A stretch of 64,000 bases of DNA, from assembly GCA_036873135.1 (NCBI GenBank), contig JAPTYO010000007.1, positions 13,622,763 through 13,686,762 of the forward strand. The letters are read 5' to 3'. This stretch comes from Clarkia xantiana subsp. parviflora. Lineage: Eukaryota; Streptophyta; Magnoliopsida; Myrtales; Onagraceae. The notes below the pieces were generated by a model that was given only the letters and a program-made list of their open reading frames with translations, was not told the origin of the DNA and searched no databases. Position 1 is the first letter of the stretch; every line of letters starts with the position of its first letter. This document shows, one piece after another, positions 48,098 to 61,400 of the stretch. A program made the translations under genes and the position numbers.

Positions 48098-50434
48098 ATG
48101 AGATCTCTTCTGCAACGCTTCATCACCATCTTCTCTCCGCACAAATGGGAAGCTGCCATTACTGATGAAGTGCGCAACCTCCTTGAGGCCTCCGGTCCAG
48201 TGGAGCGAGCTCTAGAAAGCGTGGAACCACGCCTCTCTCCTGACACCATCAAAACTATCGTCCAGGATCAGCTTTCGAAGCCGAATCCTCAGTTGGGGCT
48301 CCGGTTCTTCACATGGACAATGAGACACAATCGCCTTCATCACTGGGAGTGCTATAACTCTGTACTTGACGTGCTGTTGAGGGACAATGGGGCAGAGCTT
48401 GATCGGTACTGGAACACACTCGAGGAGATTAAGAGAAGTGAAGCTGAGGTAAGTTGCCCTGCTTTTCAACTGTTGGTTGAAGGTTATTCAAAGTTGGGAC
48501 TGCATGACAAAGCTGTTGAGACGTTTGGGAAAATGAAGGATTTTGATTGTAGCCCCAATGTGCATACTTACAATAAGTTGTTGCATGTGGTTTTGCAAAA
48601 GAAACTGTTTCTGTTAGCTCTAGCAGTGTACAGTCAGATGCAGAAATCTAATTGTTTGCCCAATTGCGATACTTATGTCACACTGATAGATGGGTTCCGC
48701 CGAGCTGGTCAAGTAAACAATGCCATCAAGCTGTTCGATGAAATGTTCCTAGCATGTGTTCCTCCAAATGTGTTTGTTTATACTTCTGTGATCATGGGCT
48801 TGTGTCAGAGTAAGAACATTAGCAACGCGCTTAAGGTTCTTGAAACAATGAAAAAAAATGGATGTAGACCCAGTTTGGTTACTTGGAATGGAATGCTTAG
48901 TGGATCTTGTAGAGGAGGCAAAATAGATGAGGCTCTAGTTCTCCTTCAAGTTTTCATAAAAGAGGGGTATGCTCTGGAACTGAAGGGGTACAGCTATTTG
49001 ATCAGTGGGCTATTTAGACGTAGGAGGTACAACGAAGCAGTAAAATGGTACGAAAAGCTACTCAAGGTTAGTGCACCTGACGTTGTACTATACGGCATAA
49101 TGATCAAAGGCTATGCAGGGGCTCACAGGTTTGATGATGCATGTAGGATCCTAAATGAGATGACTGACCGAGGAATACTTCCAAACACTTATTGTTACAA
49201 TGCTCTTATAAAAGGGTATTGCGACGCTGGTCTGCTTAATGAGGCTCATTCTCTTAAGGTAGAGATTTCACAGTCAGGCAATTGCTCTGCTGATGCCCAT
49301 ACATATACGATACTTATCTGCAGCCTATGCCGGAATGGGCTGGTGACTCATGCAGAGAACATATTTAAGGAGATGGAAGAAAAGGGCTGCCTTCCTGCAG
49401 TTGCCACTTTCAATATGTTATTGCACGGACTCTGTAACGACAGGCAATTTGAAGAGGCACGGAAATTGTTCTCCAAGATGGAAATAGGGAAGAATCCTTC
49501 AGTATTCCTTCTTCTCTCTCAAGGCTCTAATATGGCCCCTAATCTCGACCCTGAGAGTCTCAAACTAATGGTTGAACAGTACTGTGATGCGGGTTTATAT
49601 ATCAAGGCTTATAAGCTTCTGATGAAGCTCAACACAGTTCCAAACATCACCACTTACAACATCCTGATAAATGGTTTTTGCAAGGCAGGCAACATTTCTG
49701 CTGCTTCTAAGCTCTTCAGGGAGCTCCGTATGAGAGGCCTCACACCAGATTCAGTCACATATGGAACTCTCATAGACGGGTTCTTCAGGGCTAACAATGT
49801 AGAGGCTGCACTCAAGATCTTCGATATGATGGTGGAGAGTGGTTGTTCTCCAACCTCTGAAGCTTATAAGTGCGCCATGACATGGTCTTGCAGGAAAAAC
49901 AAGGTGTCTTTTGCGTTTGGCTTGTGGTTAAAGTACCTCAGGAGTTTCCCTCTTCAAGATCAAGACCACCATGAATTAGTCAATTTAGCAGAAGAAAGTT
50001 TTGCAAAAGGAGAAGTCGGGAATGCTATTCGTGCGATCATCAAGTGGGATTTGGCTCTGAACCACTTTAACATAGGGTTCTACAACATCTTGCTTGTAGG
50101 GATGTGCCAGGCTGGCAGGATCAAGGGCTCCTTTGAGATTTTCTCGATCCTCAAGGACTTGAATGTCCCCATATCCCCTCCAAGTTGCACTTATTTGATC
50201 AACTCCACCATAGCTGCAGGAAATCTGGATTTGGCTCTGCAGGTTTTCTTCTACACTCTGGAGAAAGGTTTCCACTTGGAACAAAAAGTGTGCAATGATT
50301 TAGTTCAGGCACTTATACATTCCCAGAGTATGAAGCATCACACCTTCGAGTTAATTGACCGATTGAAACCCATGTATAACTTGCATAACCACTTCTATAG
50401 GAGGACAAAGGAGCTTCTGTTCAGTGTTGCCTAG
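48098..50434 (+). CDS. P-class pentatricopeptide repeat protein
   Basis: Intronless, 778 aa. PPR proteins bind organellar RNA base by base through arrays of 35-residue helical pairs and act in its processing, stability, editing or translation. The N-terminus MRSLLQRFITIFSPHKW is basic and lacks acidic residues, suiting a mitochondrial presequence. From about residue 118 to 600 runs an array of roughly 13-14 mostly 35-residue P-type repeats, e.g. TYNKLLHVVLQKKLFLLALA, TYVTLIDGFRRAGQVNNAIK and TYNILINGFCKAGNISAASK. More degenerate repeats follow at about 630-735. No E, DYW or SMR domain is seen, so it is not a typical editing factor. Length and start resemble Arabidopsis At1g79540; that match is from memory only. 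The gene converges with the AP2 gene to its right. Confidence 0.93.
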   Translation: MRSLLQRFITIFSPHKWEAAITDEVRNLLEASGPVERALESVEPRLSPDTIKTIVQDQLSKPNPQLGLRFFTWTMRHNRLHHWECYNSVLDVLLRDNGAELDRYWNTLEEIKRSEAEVSCPAFQLLVEGYSKLGLHDKAVETFGKMKDFDCSPNVHTYNKLLHVVLQKKLFLLALAVYSQMQKSNCLPNCDTYVTLIDGFRRAGQVNNAIKLFDEMFLACVPPNVFVYTSVIMGLCQSKNISNALKVLETMKKNGCRPSLVTWNGMLSGSCRGGKIDEALVLLQVFIKEGYALELKGYSYLISGLFRRRRYNEAVKWYEKLLKVSAPDVVLYGIMIKGYAGAHRFDDACRILNEMTDRGILPNTYCYNALIKGYCDAGLLNEAHSLKVEISQSGNCSADAHTYTILICSLCRNGLVTHAENIFKEMEEKGCLPAVATFNMLLHGLCNDRQFEEARKLFSKMEIGKNPSVFLLLSQGSNMAPNLDPESLKLMVEQYCDAGLYIKAYKLLMKLNTVPNITTYNILINGFCKAGNISAASKLFRELRMRGLTPDSVTYGTLIDGFFRANNVEAALKIFDMMVESGCSPTSEAYKCAMTWSCRKNKVSFAFGLWLKYLRSFPLQDQDHHELVNLAEESFAKGEVGNAIRAIIKWDLALNHFNIGFYNILLVGMCQAGRIKGSFEIFSILKDLNVPISPPSCTYLINSTIAAGNLDLALQVFFYTLEKGFHLEQKVCNDLVQALIHSQSMKHHTFELIDRLKPMYNLHNHFYRRTKELLFSVA

Positions 50435-51092
50435 AAATCAACAACAGTAACCCTTTCTTCTTTGGAGCTACACTTGTTAGTCTGACATGAAAGTTACATT
50501 TGTTGTAAAAAAAAGAATAACTAATCTACCTGTCGGATTGGATGCTTTTTGCCATTCTGGAATTTTGTATTTGTTAGTCTGTACCATGATTTGTTATGAA
50601 TCTAAGAAGTATCACGTTCCCAGTACGTGCTTGATCAGCTCTTCTTGTTTCGAGCACCATTCAATTCATACTGCTTTGTTATGGTTTTCTATTGGAAAGG
50701 TTCAAATTTTCTGTATGTAAATCTCATTTTGAGTAGATATATATTGCTACATGAACTGGGCAAAGCAAATTTACATTAATACATCTAGCTAACAAAAGCA
50801 TCCCGATAAACCCGTGCTTGTTTGTGCAAAGATCATAAGACTAAAGACATGTATGCTCTCATTTGACCTAACACCCAACTATACTAACTACCAACTCTTC
50901 TTTCCTTTGTGCCAATTACATGCATGCACTTGTGTATAGATATACTGTTACATATATATGCTAAGATCATGTAATTCACACCAAGTGCTGATAGCCTCAG
51001 AGGATAGATAAGCTCACGTTCCATAACTGATGGGTTTCGTTCTTTTCACCTGTAATGCTGTGGGGAGATCGCCATTTCTGTCTAAAAACTAG
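50435..51092. other. Convergent 3' intergenic region
   Basis: Space between the PPR stop (plus) and the AP2 stop (minus), probably both 3' UTRs. No other feature seen. Confidence 0.5.
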
Positions 51093-53847
51093 TCATTCTT
51101 GTGGCTGAATGTAAGTATATGAAGTAGAAGTGGTCTCCGACTTTGGAACCTGCGATGCAAAAACATTTACTATTCAAGTATATATATATGAAGAATCTAC
51201 TCTTCTATTATAATAAGACACAAGCAAGATAATAGCATAATGTGACTCAATAATACCAACCTCGGTGGCACGAGGAAGACCAGGAGGAGGGAGCCCAGGA
51301 AGGAGAGATGTCCAAAGAACAGGATCCACAAGCGGATCAATAGTATTGTAACTGGTTAGCAGCGGTGCATTCAAGAAGGAAGTTAACGGATATGAGTTTC
51401 TTTGAACACACAAACCTCCAACTTGAATCCCATCATGGCTTGTGGATTTCTCAACTGCCTTTCCATAGTCCTCTGTTCTGTTGACTGTGTTCTTGTTTTC
51501 ATTCTCGTCGTTGTTTTCTTTATCCCTTGTTTCCTCTTGCTTTCTTGAAGCCTTTTCTTGCAAGTTCTTGAAGGAAGCTGACTGTGATAGGATGCTGAGA
51601 GCAGAGGTTGATGATCCTTTTTGCCTTTTCCTGTCACGAGACATGCCCAGACGGGGCATTTGGTATGGTTCTGTGTACGCATCTGCCCATTCGGATGGTC
51701 TAAGCTCACCTGCAGCATCTTCAGAAGAAGCGTATTTTGTGTCTTCGTATGATTTACTTCTGCTGGGTCCCCACCACTTGATGTAACTTGTTAAATCGAT
51801 CTTCCTATCAAGGCAAAAGCTTGCACCGAAGCTGCTGTCTATTGCTGCTGGGTCTTCATTGCCACCTTTTTCAGATTTTTCGAGTTCAACAGTTAAAAAC
51901 TAATGCTGATAATATACAACTGTTCCTTAAGTGTCATTTTTATAACTCACCGTACTGCATGTGGTTGAAATATTCTGGTCCACCAATTCGGCCAAACGAT
52001 GAATCCCATCGGCTAATGCATATAAGATCCACCAACAGAGCCATAGAATCAGTATACATAAATTCATAGTAGAAGATACTACTGTTCTTTTTCAAGGTTT
52101 ACCCAAATAACAACCTCAACAGTCGATGATGGATGAAGTATTTACACACACACACATATAATATACACAAAAGAACGAAAAAAAGGTTTAGAAACCTGGA
52201 GAGCCCTCGATACTTTGAAATTCCTCTAGAAAAACCACTGCTCTTTCTGCAATAACAGCCCTCCACATATAAATACTAATAGCAAACAAAAACGTTAGTT
52301 TTACGGCATATTATCTGGAATTTTCTTTATACCTCCGTAGAGACGCTAGATACTCCTCTCTTGAAAGACTTTGCATCTCTTCAAGATCTCTACTGTAATC
52401 AGTGACCTGCATGACATTCATCATAGTTGAGTACAAGGAAAGAGCATCATTCATAATAGTTTTAAATAAAAAATGAAAAGAAAAGTTGTAGGTGTTCTAT
52501 GACTTCAAATGAGAGGTTATATTGCAGTCAAATGTGTAAGCACCACTTCAGGAGAAAAACAGCAAGTTCAAGACATAGATGATACAAAAGTAAAAAGTGC
52601 TTAGGATAGTGATTATCACTGGGAAATTGATGAGTGTTCCAGGGCCCCAATACTTTAAGGCAGCAAGATCGTAAGCTCTAGCAGCAGCCTCCTCATCATC
52701 ATATGCACCTGCAGATTTTAGCCAAAACTAAAAATTAGATGCTAGAGCTGCAAACAGGCCACACGGAAGATGAAGTTACCATCAGTTGAACTTACCCAGA
52801 TAAACTGGTATATTTCATCGTGTCCCGTAGGTTCCACGAACATCAGTAACAACACTTGAGCGTCAGCAATCATGGAAAAACATCACATTCAGTAGGCAAC
52901 TAAACTGTGAAAGAAAACAACTTAGCTGCAAAAAAAGATGCAGCATCAGAAAAAGAGACCTTGCTTTCCTTTCTTGTTCTGGTTCTGGTTCCAAGTACTC
53001 TTGTCCCACAGATGCGCTTCATACCGACCAGTCCATCTATGCCTAAATTCCAGAAATATCAGCATCAGACACAGCGACTCTGTGACAATGATAGAAGCAC
53101 TGCTCAACCATCAAAAGTATGAGCTTTCAATGTTGCTCAGCATGTTTATTACTGATTTCATAAATATTTTTTTTCTTCTCCATATTGCACGGATGACCGG
53201 GTGAGATAGCTGATGTATTAAATTAAGCTCCTAATATGATGGTATTCTTCTAATTCAACCATAAACCCTATATCTTGGAACTTCTTTCTGCAAGCACTGG
53301 TGCATCCAGGATGACTTGAACTTCAATCAAGATGGTCTATTTTGGTAAAAATAAAATAAATATCAAGATGGTCTCTAACTAGCGATTATGCTCTAATTGA
53401 GATGAAGATAGATGGTATATTGGTATCCCAAACAGATTCCATAACATACTAGTAAGAGATGATACGAACTAATGAGTGCAGATTACAGTACACAGTGCGG
53501 AGGGTATCAAGGAGCTCCTAACAATCAACGACTACAGTATATTGATAATAATAAGAAAATTAAAAATGCAATGACCTAACCAACTGTTGATTAGCTAAAT
53601 CAGATTTTAAATTTTCCGATGAAGTAAAGTACCTGGTGACTCCCCTGTAAATTGAGCTACGTTTACCAGCAGCACAGGGAGGCATCTTGCTGATGCGCTC
53701 CTTGGCGGTACATCCTCTATCTTTCTTCGCCTTCTTCAAGCCTCTGTAAAGCTGCAGTTGATCAGGGGTCGCCGCCACCTCCAACGCCTCCCCTCCGCCG
53801 CCGCTACCTTCGGATTTCATCCCCGGCTCAGAGGACGACGAAGCCAT
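51093..53847 (-). CDS. AP2-domain transcription factor, At2g41710/WRI-like type
   Basis: Nuclear DNA-binding protein of the AP2 family, closest in my reading to Arabidopsis At2g41710. Nine exons join in phase to 414 codons: 53847-53633, 53042-52960, 52804-52796, 52708-52620, 52406-52333, 52246-52196, 52012-51951, 51865-51261, 51149-51093. The acidic, Gly-rich start ([19 protein letters not shown]) is followed by [20 protein letters not shown]. The complete first AP2 domain (about 65-135) has [20 protein letters not shown], the VYLG strand coded mostly by a 9-nt microexon, and [14 protein letters not shown]. The second domain is only partly recognisable ([20 protein letters not shown]). The Ser-rich C-terminal half contains [18 protein letters not shown] and ends YTYIQPQE, both typical of this subgroup. 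Usual length is about 420-430 aa, so the model looks complete. The short GC-rich leader lies upstream of 53847. Confidence 0.95.
52796..52804 (-). other. 9-nt microexon of the AP2 gene
   Basis: Nine bases, TTTATCTGG, lie between an acceptor (ATATACCAG) and a donor (GTAAGTTC). Joined to its neighbours it completes Val, Tyr, Leu and the first base of Gly in the first AP2 domain. A 9-nt VYL microexon is known in AP2/WRI1-type genes. Confidence 0.92.
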
Positions 53848-56800
53848 CGCCTAATCAAGATCCCTAATCCTACGGAAAGTGTCTAGAAAAGCTCGAGAAG
53901 AAGAAGACGACGAAGAAAGAGAGCGCAAGTGTTTTGTGTGCAGCTGCTAGCTTCGGTGATGTTTTGATTCACCGCGGAGGGGGTAACAAACTACAGCGAG
54001 AGAAGAGAGAGTAGAGAAGGTGAAGGATGCACGATTACGAAAGTACCCCTACATGGTATGAGAAGAGACAGGTGGCGGCGACTACAACGTCCGCAAAAAG
54101 TTTATAACGGCTATGATATGATTGAGGGCACTGCTGTAACTTTACTGTGTTTCGGAAGACTCCGATGACTAGGCAAAAACTACTACTACTCTGATCACCA
54201 CGTGGACTCTCGCCTACGAGGAATTATTTGATGGCACCGTGCCAACACCTACTGCCCCCCTACTGCTATTGCCACCCAAGTCTTTTTAATATATTTTTTT
54301 TGGTAGAAAAGCCTTTTTAATTGAAAACCTGATTTCAATTTTATTTATTTAAACTCTAATTTTTTTTTTTAAGATTCTATATAAATTATGAAGTACCACA
54401 AGTTGCCAAAAATATAATTTCAACATAGTAGTGTAAAATTAAATCACAGAAATTCGGGTAAATTATATAGTTGCTAGTTGAACTTCGGAGTTACATGTAA
54501 TTCATTAGTTGGAATAAAATATTAGATAAATTTATGTAAATTTAGAATTTACTAATTCCATCTAATTCCTGTTAAATGATAATAAAGACATACACGTGTT
54601 TATCACATATAGTCGTTAACATACAACTAAAAATTTTAATTTTTCTCAAAGTTGAACTTTTTTTTTTCCATACTCAAATTTTAACTAGCACATTGCAAAT
54701 TTATGCAAAGTTTAGTTTATAAATAATAATATTTTTTTAAAAAAAAGTACAACGAACAATTTCGGCCAAAAAAAAAAGGTACAACGAACAATTATAAAGA
54801 TCAGAGCATGACAACAAACAACATAAAAGATTCCGTGACCTTAGAAATATTTACCCATAAAATTAGAATCTCAACGTCTATAAATAGTTTAAATCTCTTA
54901 TATGTACCTCAGTTTTATATCTATCGTTAAAAGAATACATATTTACATATATATATATATATTATTAAAAGAGAAAATATAAATGACCTCTTAATAAGTT
55001 TAAAAAAAAAACCCACTATCCTAGGTTATATGATCAACTTAAAATAGCACAAAACTATGACTATAGTGCCTAATTTGTCTTGCAAGAACAGTTAGTGAGG
55101 GGGTGAGTAGGAGTGGACATTGGATGCTCTAAGGACCAATCATATCACATGCATATATTTATTTAGTCAAATATATATTAATGAAAAAAGATTATAGAAT
55201 TGACCATTAACTAATAATTATAATAATAACTACTAAGAAGAGGGATGAGGCCTTTTTTCACATAATAGGTTTTATCAAAAGTTGTTTAACTAGACTAGTG
55301 ATGATGGGTCCAGTCTACATTGAAAATTCTTGACAACTGATTATCATTTTGTCCTAACAATCAGGACCCATTCCCCTCCCTTATCCTCAACATCCCATCA
55401 TGCATCATCAAAATCTCCTCAAAAGCAATCCATCCATAACAATTTCTAATTGAACTCCATATATTAATTAATATACTAAGCAGCATATATGTGTGTATAC
55501 ACAAATTCAATCAGCAACCATTTTCACCTTCAATCAGCATCCTCCACAAGTTAGTATCTTCCATCAAAACCATTTGTTTGGCTGCAGCCACATTCTTTCT
55601 TTGAACACGTGCGAAGTCACCCGCTTGCAGTAATGTAAAAAGTTTGTTAAGTACACAGCAATTATTGATGATGAACTCATGTAAACTGTACATCCGTCTA
55701 TATTTAAAAATACTATAGATATTCAAAATTAATTTTACGTAAATAATGTGTCACCAACACCCTAGATAATAATATAATAGATGTGTATGTATTGATGATA
55801 AAATATATTGTTTTTTTTTAAAGGTTTTCACAATATGATGGAGGAGATCTCAAGGCCCAAGAAAATATGGTGTCGATCAAAATAAAGCAGACAAGTGAAT
55901 TTAAGCAATGGATCCATTAGACTTTTTGTATTTACTTGCGAGGTGGATCAGGCCTACTAAAGGCGTAACATCAAAGCTGAAAAATCTAGATGGACCCAAT
56001 TATATATTTACAGCCAGAACCCAATCTACTATATTATTTACATATATATTAGTTGCATCGTCCCCATCACATCATATGGGCTATGTGGTCTGTGCCAATC
56101 ATATCGTATAGAGTGCTAGTTCATAATTTATTTTATGTTATCCCGTTATTTTATGTTATGCCGTCGTAATCCTCACTCGATTTTAATTTGATTTGACTTA
56201 ATCGTAAAATTTTTATAAATTATTACTATTTAGTATTGGTACTTTGAAAAGTACTCAAATAAGAATTTAGTAAATTTAAAATGTATTTAGCGATAATTTT
56301 AAACATATGTTTAAAGGGAGTGCCAATTATTAATATTTTAAATGTTAGTAAAAAATAAATACTTTTCAAGCATATATATATGTTTTATAAATTTTTTTAA
56401 TAAAATACAATTATATGTTAAATCTTAAAAAAAAAAATTACATAATGTACCCCGAGATTATAGACACTCTAGATCCGCCCATGATTATATCCAGTGGGAT
56501 TTGAACTGGATTTGTCTTTAAAGATTATAAAGTCAGTTGTACTTGTACAAGCAAGCAAGCTAATTCTTGAAATGATAGATTTTATAAACACAACATTACG
56601 TAAAAATAAAAGCCGATGGGTTGACTTCGACTTTTCCCCTACGTGAAAGGAGATTTGATTAACAAAATGACGGAGCAAATACTTCACACATTCTCTCTCT
56701 ATATGGAGATCCATCAGATAGCTCTTTGGATCCATAAACTGCACATATATATAACTAAACTCCCTCCTAGGCTAGCTAGCGAACGTTTGTTTATATACGT

Positions 56801-57535
56801 ACGTACAATCTACTTGATCAACCAGTTATATATATAAGCATGACACGGAGCTGCGTTCATATGGTAAAAAAGGAATTTAATTGGATATTATTTTTTGTTA
56901 ATATTTTATTATATCTTTGTAATATATACTCAATGATGTTGCATGTAATTACATCCATTTTTAAATATAATAATGTTGTAGTGAATGAAATATAAACGTA
57001 ATCTACTCATAAGTAGCAATATAAAATTATATCATATTATAATACATATTACATTTATTTAGTTGGTAAAATATAATATGAGAAGCAATGTAAAGTTATG
57101 ATATCACACACATTACAAGAAATAGGCAATATGCTGCCATGCTCGCAGCAGCCAAGAAATTGAAGTTCCCGATGGGTCCGGCAGATCTTAATTGCCACGT
57201 GCGCTCAATTTCATGGAACCTTCAATTTAAAATAAAAAATCTACAAAAGAAACCCTTTTTAAATTAGTTATATTAATCATGTTATATTATACAGTGTAGA
57301 GCAAACTGCATAGCTCATATTTATTTTGTACTGAAAAAAATGTAAAACCGGGGTGAAAACAAAAACAATACAGAGACAATATTTGTGGCCCGCTTCTCAA
57401 GGTCTGTTTTACAGTTAGGACCCTCTATAATTTTCAGTTAATGTTACCCGACACTGTCAGATTACGGTTTCACTGAAAAGTTTCACGCACCTCAAATTTG
57501 TGGAGGGAATTCCCTTCGTTTGACAAACTTATTTT
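53848..57535. other. AP2 promoter side and gene-poor spacer
   Basis: The first 150-200 bases are the likely AP2 leader. The rest is AT-rich without a supportable gene. A relative of the 2350-2852 foldback lies at about 54470-54720. Confidence 0.5.
55511..55626 (-). pseudogene. Possible last-exon remnant, family unknown
   Basis: On the minus strand a short frame reads GDFARVQRKNVAAAKQMVLM, then a Trp-containing stretch to a stop at 55511. It has protein-like composition unlike the surrounding AT-rich DNA and follows a weak possible acceptor (ATTACTGCAAG). No upstream exon was found and I do not recognise the family. It may be a gene fragment or chance. Confidence 0.25.
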
Positions 57536-58424
57536 CAAACTAGGCTTCTTTCGAAACTAATTCCTAAAATAGGTTTTTTATTTTTTTTAATTAGATATAT
57601 TTTTTACTTTACATCCCAATGTTTATATTTTGTTACAATTGACCCCTAAACCGAAATAATACAAGAAATATGTTAGAAAAATTGAAAAAATAAAGTAATT
57701 ATATGTAAAAGTTAAAAACTAAAAAATAATAAATTATTAATTATGGAAAATTTGTGAAAATAAATTATGCTAAATGATATAAATTATAAAAAAAAAAGTT
57801 GTGATATAAAATGTAAAGAAACTAAATACTCGTGATTTTTTAAGTATGAAAATATAAAAATGAAAGCGTACATAAACCCTAAGTAAAACATGTTAAATTT
57901 ATAAAATTAGTGACTGAAAAAAACAGAAAAACTAATTTAAATTTGAAAAATCAATAGAATAAATTTAAGAATGGATTCAGTTTGTATATATATATATATA
58001 TTTTTTTTTTCATACTCTTGATGAATAGTTTTTATATCATTATATGTTGTTTTTCTTGCCAATATAATGTTGTTTAAAAACTTATTTATTTTTATATGTA
58101 AATTGTATCATTTAATTTCATATAACTTTTAAAAATTAAAAGTTACAAAAAATGTTTGTTTGATTATTTTTTAATGTGTATTTTTTTTTATCATTATATC
58201 AATTAATTATTTTTTATTTTTATATTTTTCATATAGTTAATTTTCTTAATTTTCAATTTTTTTCTTGTATTATATACGATTAAGGGTTCGTTTGTAACAA
58301 AATGTAAACTTTAGGATGTAAAATAAATAATAGATATTATTAAAAATATGAAGAGACCTATTTTGGGAATTAGTTTCTGAACAAGCCTAGTTTAGGAATT
58401 AGTTTCGAGAAGTAACCTAGTTTG
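57536..58424. mobile_element. Foldback element with ~185-bp inverted repeats
   Basis: Left arm from 57536 (CAAACTAGGCTTCTTTCGAA, then CTAATTCCTAAAATAGG, TTTACATCCCAATGTTTA, TTTTGTTACAATTGACCC, AATACAAGAAA). The reverse complement of the right arm ends at 58424 (CAAACTAGGTTACTTCTCGA, CTAATTCCCAAAATAGG, TTTACATCCTAAAGTTTA, TTTTGTTACAAACGAACCC, AATACAAGAAA). 889 bp, no ORF. A Mutator-like MITE is possible, but no 9-bp duplication was seen. Confidence 0.7.
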
Positions 58425-61400
58425 GTCATGTGGCACTCCTTGTCGGCGTCAAACTTTCTATGATTTTTATTTTTACCCAATTAGTATTTACATTTTTTTG
58501 TTGCCATGGCCAAATTATTTTACAGGGAAGATGCATAATATATGATATGTGCTTGCGAATATTTTTATAATGCGTATATGTTTTGTAAACAAGTTGTAAA
58601 GATTTAAAACATAACTGGATTTTATTAAAAAAAATTATATAAAACATACAATATATATATATATATATATATAATTGGTACTAATATGTTTGAAAGTGTA
58701 TAACATGTTTCTAAACGATAATAATTGTTACTTTATTTAATCATCTCTACAAAATTGTTGTTAAATATATATTTTAAATGTACAAAGCCAACTGAGTAAT
58801 TTTAAAGTATTATAAGTAAAAACACTTATGACGTATACAAATGTTACAACTGAGTCAAATCATGCAAGAACTGACTGATGATCAATTGAGTTTCAGTCGG
58901 GTCACTTTGTAACGCTAGTGTAAATTATTAGTTATTTACTTTGATATTTATAAAAAAAATGGTTATTTTTTAATTAAAAATGTATTTTAGTACAATTTTA
59001 GACGGACATCACCATTGTTTTGAAACATGTTTTATATTTTAAAACATATTGTACTAAGACCATATTTTTTAAAACATAATTCACATCATTTTCATTTCCA
59101 ATTTTCCGTTATTTTTTTTTACTTTGTTATTTTTATTTTTTTCAAAGTCTCGAGTACATAGTTTAATTGACAAAATCACTTGAAAAATATATGCATCTAC
59201 AATATTTTTAATATAAAATTTATCGACAAACTAATAAAAAACTATATTTAAAAAATAGTGATGCATTTGACAATATTATTATTATATATATATATATATA
59301 TATATAGAGTAACAAAAGAAGATATAGTGGTGTATTAGAGTGTCGGTTACAATGGCCCTACAGCCTAGAAATCCTGCCAGGGTGGCGTGATCTCATCATC
59401 ACTTCATGTTCGACACTCGTCTTAAGTTGGATGACATCATAGTGGCAACAATACCTCTAAACTTGTCGGCGCACGCTTAGCTTTTCCATTTGGGTATACC
59501 ATGTCTCTAGAATTACGATTAAGTCCAATAGTTTTTTTTTTTTTTTTTTTTTAACGTGTATTGACTACGAATAGAGAAAATGGTAAAATAATTGCTCGTC
59601 TCTGACTCTCTGGTATGTTTACTATTTTGTGGACCTTTTTACAATGCTCTTGGAGCACCATGCTTTTGCCACTAATTTTTTTTATCTTTTTATTGCCCTA
59701 AATGTGAACCCTATAGGGAAATTGATATTATTAATAGTATGATACACATTTTAGGTGTAGTTAAAAAAATTCATACTTTTTCATATTTTTAAAGTATTAG
59801 TTATGTTACAATTAAGTCCACCATAGTATTAGAAAAACCAAAAGCATGGTGCTCCCAAAGCTTAGTAGAAAGGTCCCTATTTTGTAAACACGTCAATTTT
59901 ACGTGGCAACAGAAATTAGAGACTATAGGTGTGGATGGATTACTTTTAGACCAGACTGAAGAAATGGGACTAATAAAGATCTTACCTACAAGTTAGGACT
60001 GAAACGGTCTTTCCCCAAAAATATTTATTTATTTAAATAAATGAAAAATAATGTAGATTTCCTTGATATAAGTAAAAATGTAGGCAATTATTGACTATGC
60101 GTAGTCTTCGCCTCCACAGTGATTTGAAACTGAAGTCAGCCCTTCCTCCACAAGAAGTACTCATCGTGTGTCAGTGTGGAAGTTACGCGGTGAGTCACCA
60201 CGAGTTGGGCACTCCGAGTCTGACTCGGTCAAAATCCTTACAGCAGTTACTAAAACACGACACCCACACTTTTTCTCCACCTCCATCTTTATCTTCCACG
60301 ATCTTATTCCTTATTTCCCTCAAATTTCACATTATTAATAATTTACTTCTGTAATGTGTAAATGAATATATATTTATATAACTTAAGTGTTGTTCTCGTT
60401 AATATAAATAAAAAAAATGATTTTTATATATGTAACAAAATAAACTCTAAATTTTTTAAGGGTCTTTTTTTTATTTTAATAAATTGAAATACATATAAAG
60501 ATATATGTAAATATGAAAATACTTATCTTAAAATTACGTGTTTTTATCTGTAATTCGACTCAGGAAACATCAAACCTGCCAACGAATGCTTTAGATGGAC
60601 TCAATTTGTGTCTCTACCATGTTACATTCATTCATCTATAGGTATGAGGAAACATTAGTTATAAATAATTTGCTTGATACGGTGTTTCTGTAGATTTTTT
60701 TTTAGCTATTTAGATATTGCTTTGTTTTAAAATGGATTTTATATAAAGTGTATTGATATTTATTTATGTAAATAAGTATATTTCAGAATATAAATAAATA
60801 TTTTTATGTGTGATTGTTTTGGAATACGAGTGTGTTGTTTATTAATATATGACACGGTCTTATTGATCAATAGAATTAACATTTTGATTTGATATTTGTC
60901 CTCTTATTATTTTGTAATCGGAATTATGGAATTAGTATCATTATAGATTAATTACTAAGAATTATCATATGTATGCTATTTTTAATCAAGCTATCAGATA
61001 TTTATAGATTAGCATAAAATAATTATTATCCAAATACTATTATCTCTTCTATAATCTAAAGATATATAATTTTAATTAATTAATTTAAATAATATTAAGT
61101 GGCGAGTTTGAAAACCGAATTGACAATAATTAATCTCAAATAATTATATTTTGATGGTACATGTTGATGTTAGTGGTAGAAATAGAATCGTAATGATTCT
61201 GGACTTAACAGGTATATTATATATTTTTTTATTCCAAATATAAATATATTTATTTAATATAAAATTATTTATAGTTTACTCGTATTATATAATTTTAAAA
61301 AATAATAATTGTATATATATATATATTTTTATTTTTCTCTTATGGCTGTATCTCTTCGATGCTACTCTCGCGTTGTTCTATACAACACGGTGTCCACTTT

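Noticed and set aside
57110..57240. CACATTACAAGAAATAGG, similar to a CACTA transposon end (CACTACAAGAAA)
   Set aside because: No matching inverted end and no 3-bp duplication were found nearby.
60091..60354. 87-codon plus frame
   Set aside because: Low-complexity end, no domain, AT-rich surroundings and no neighbouring exons.
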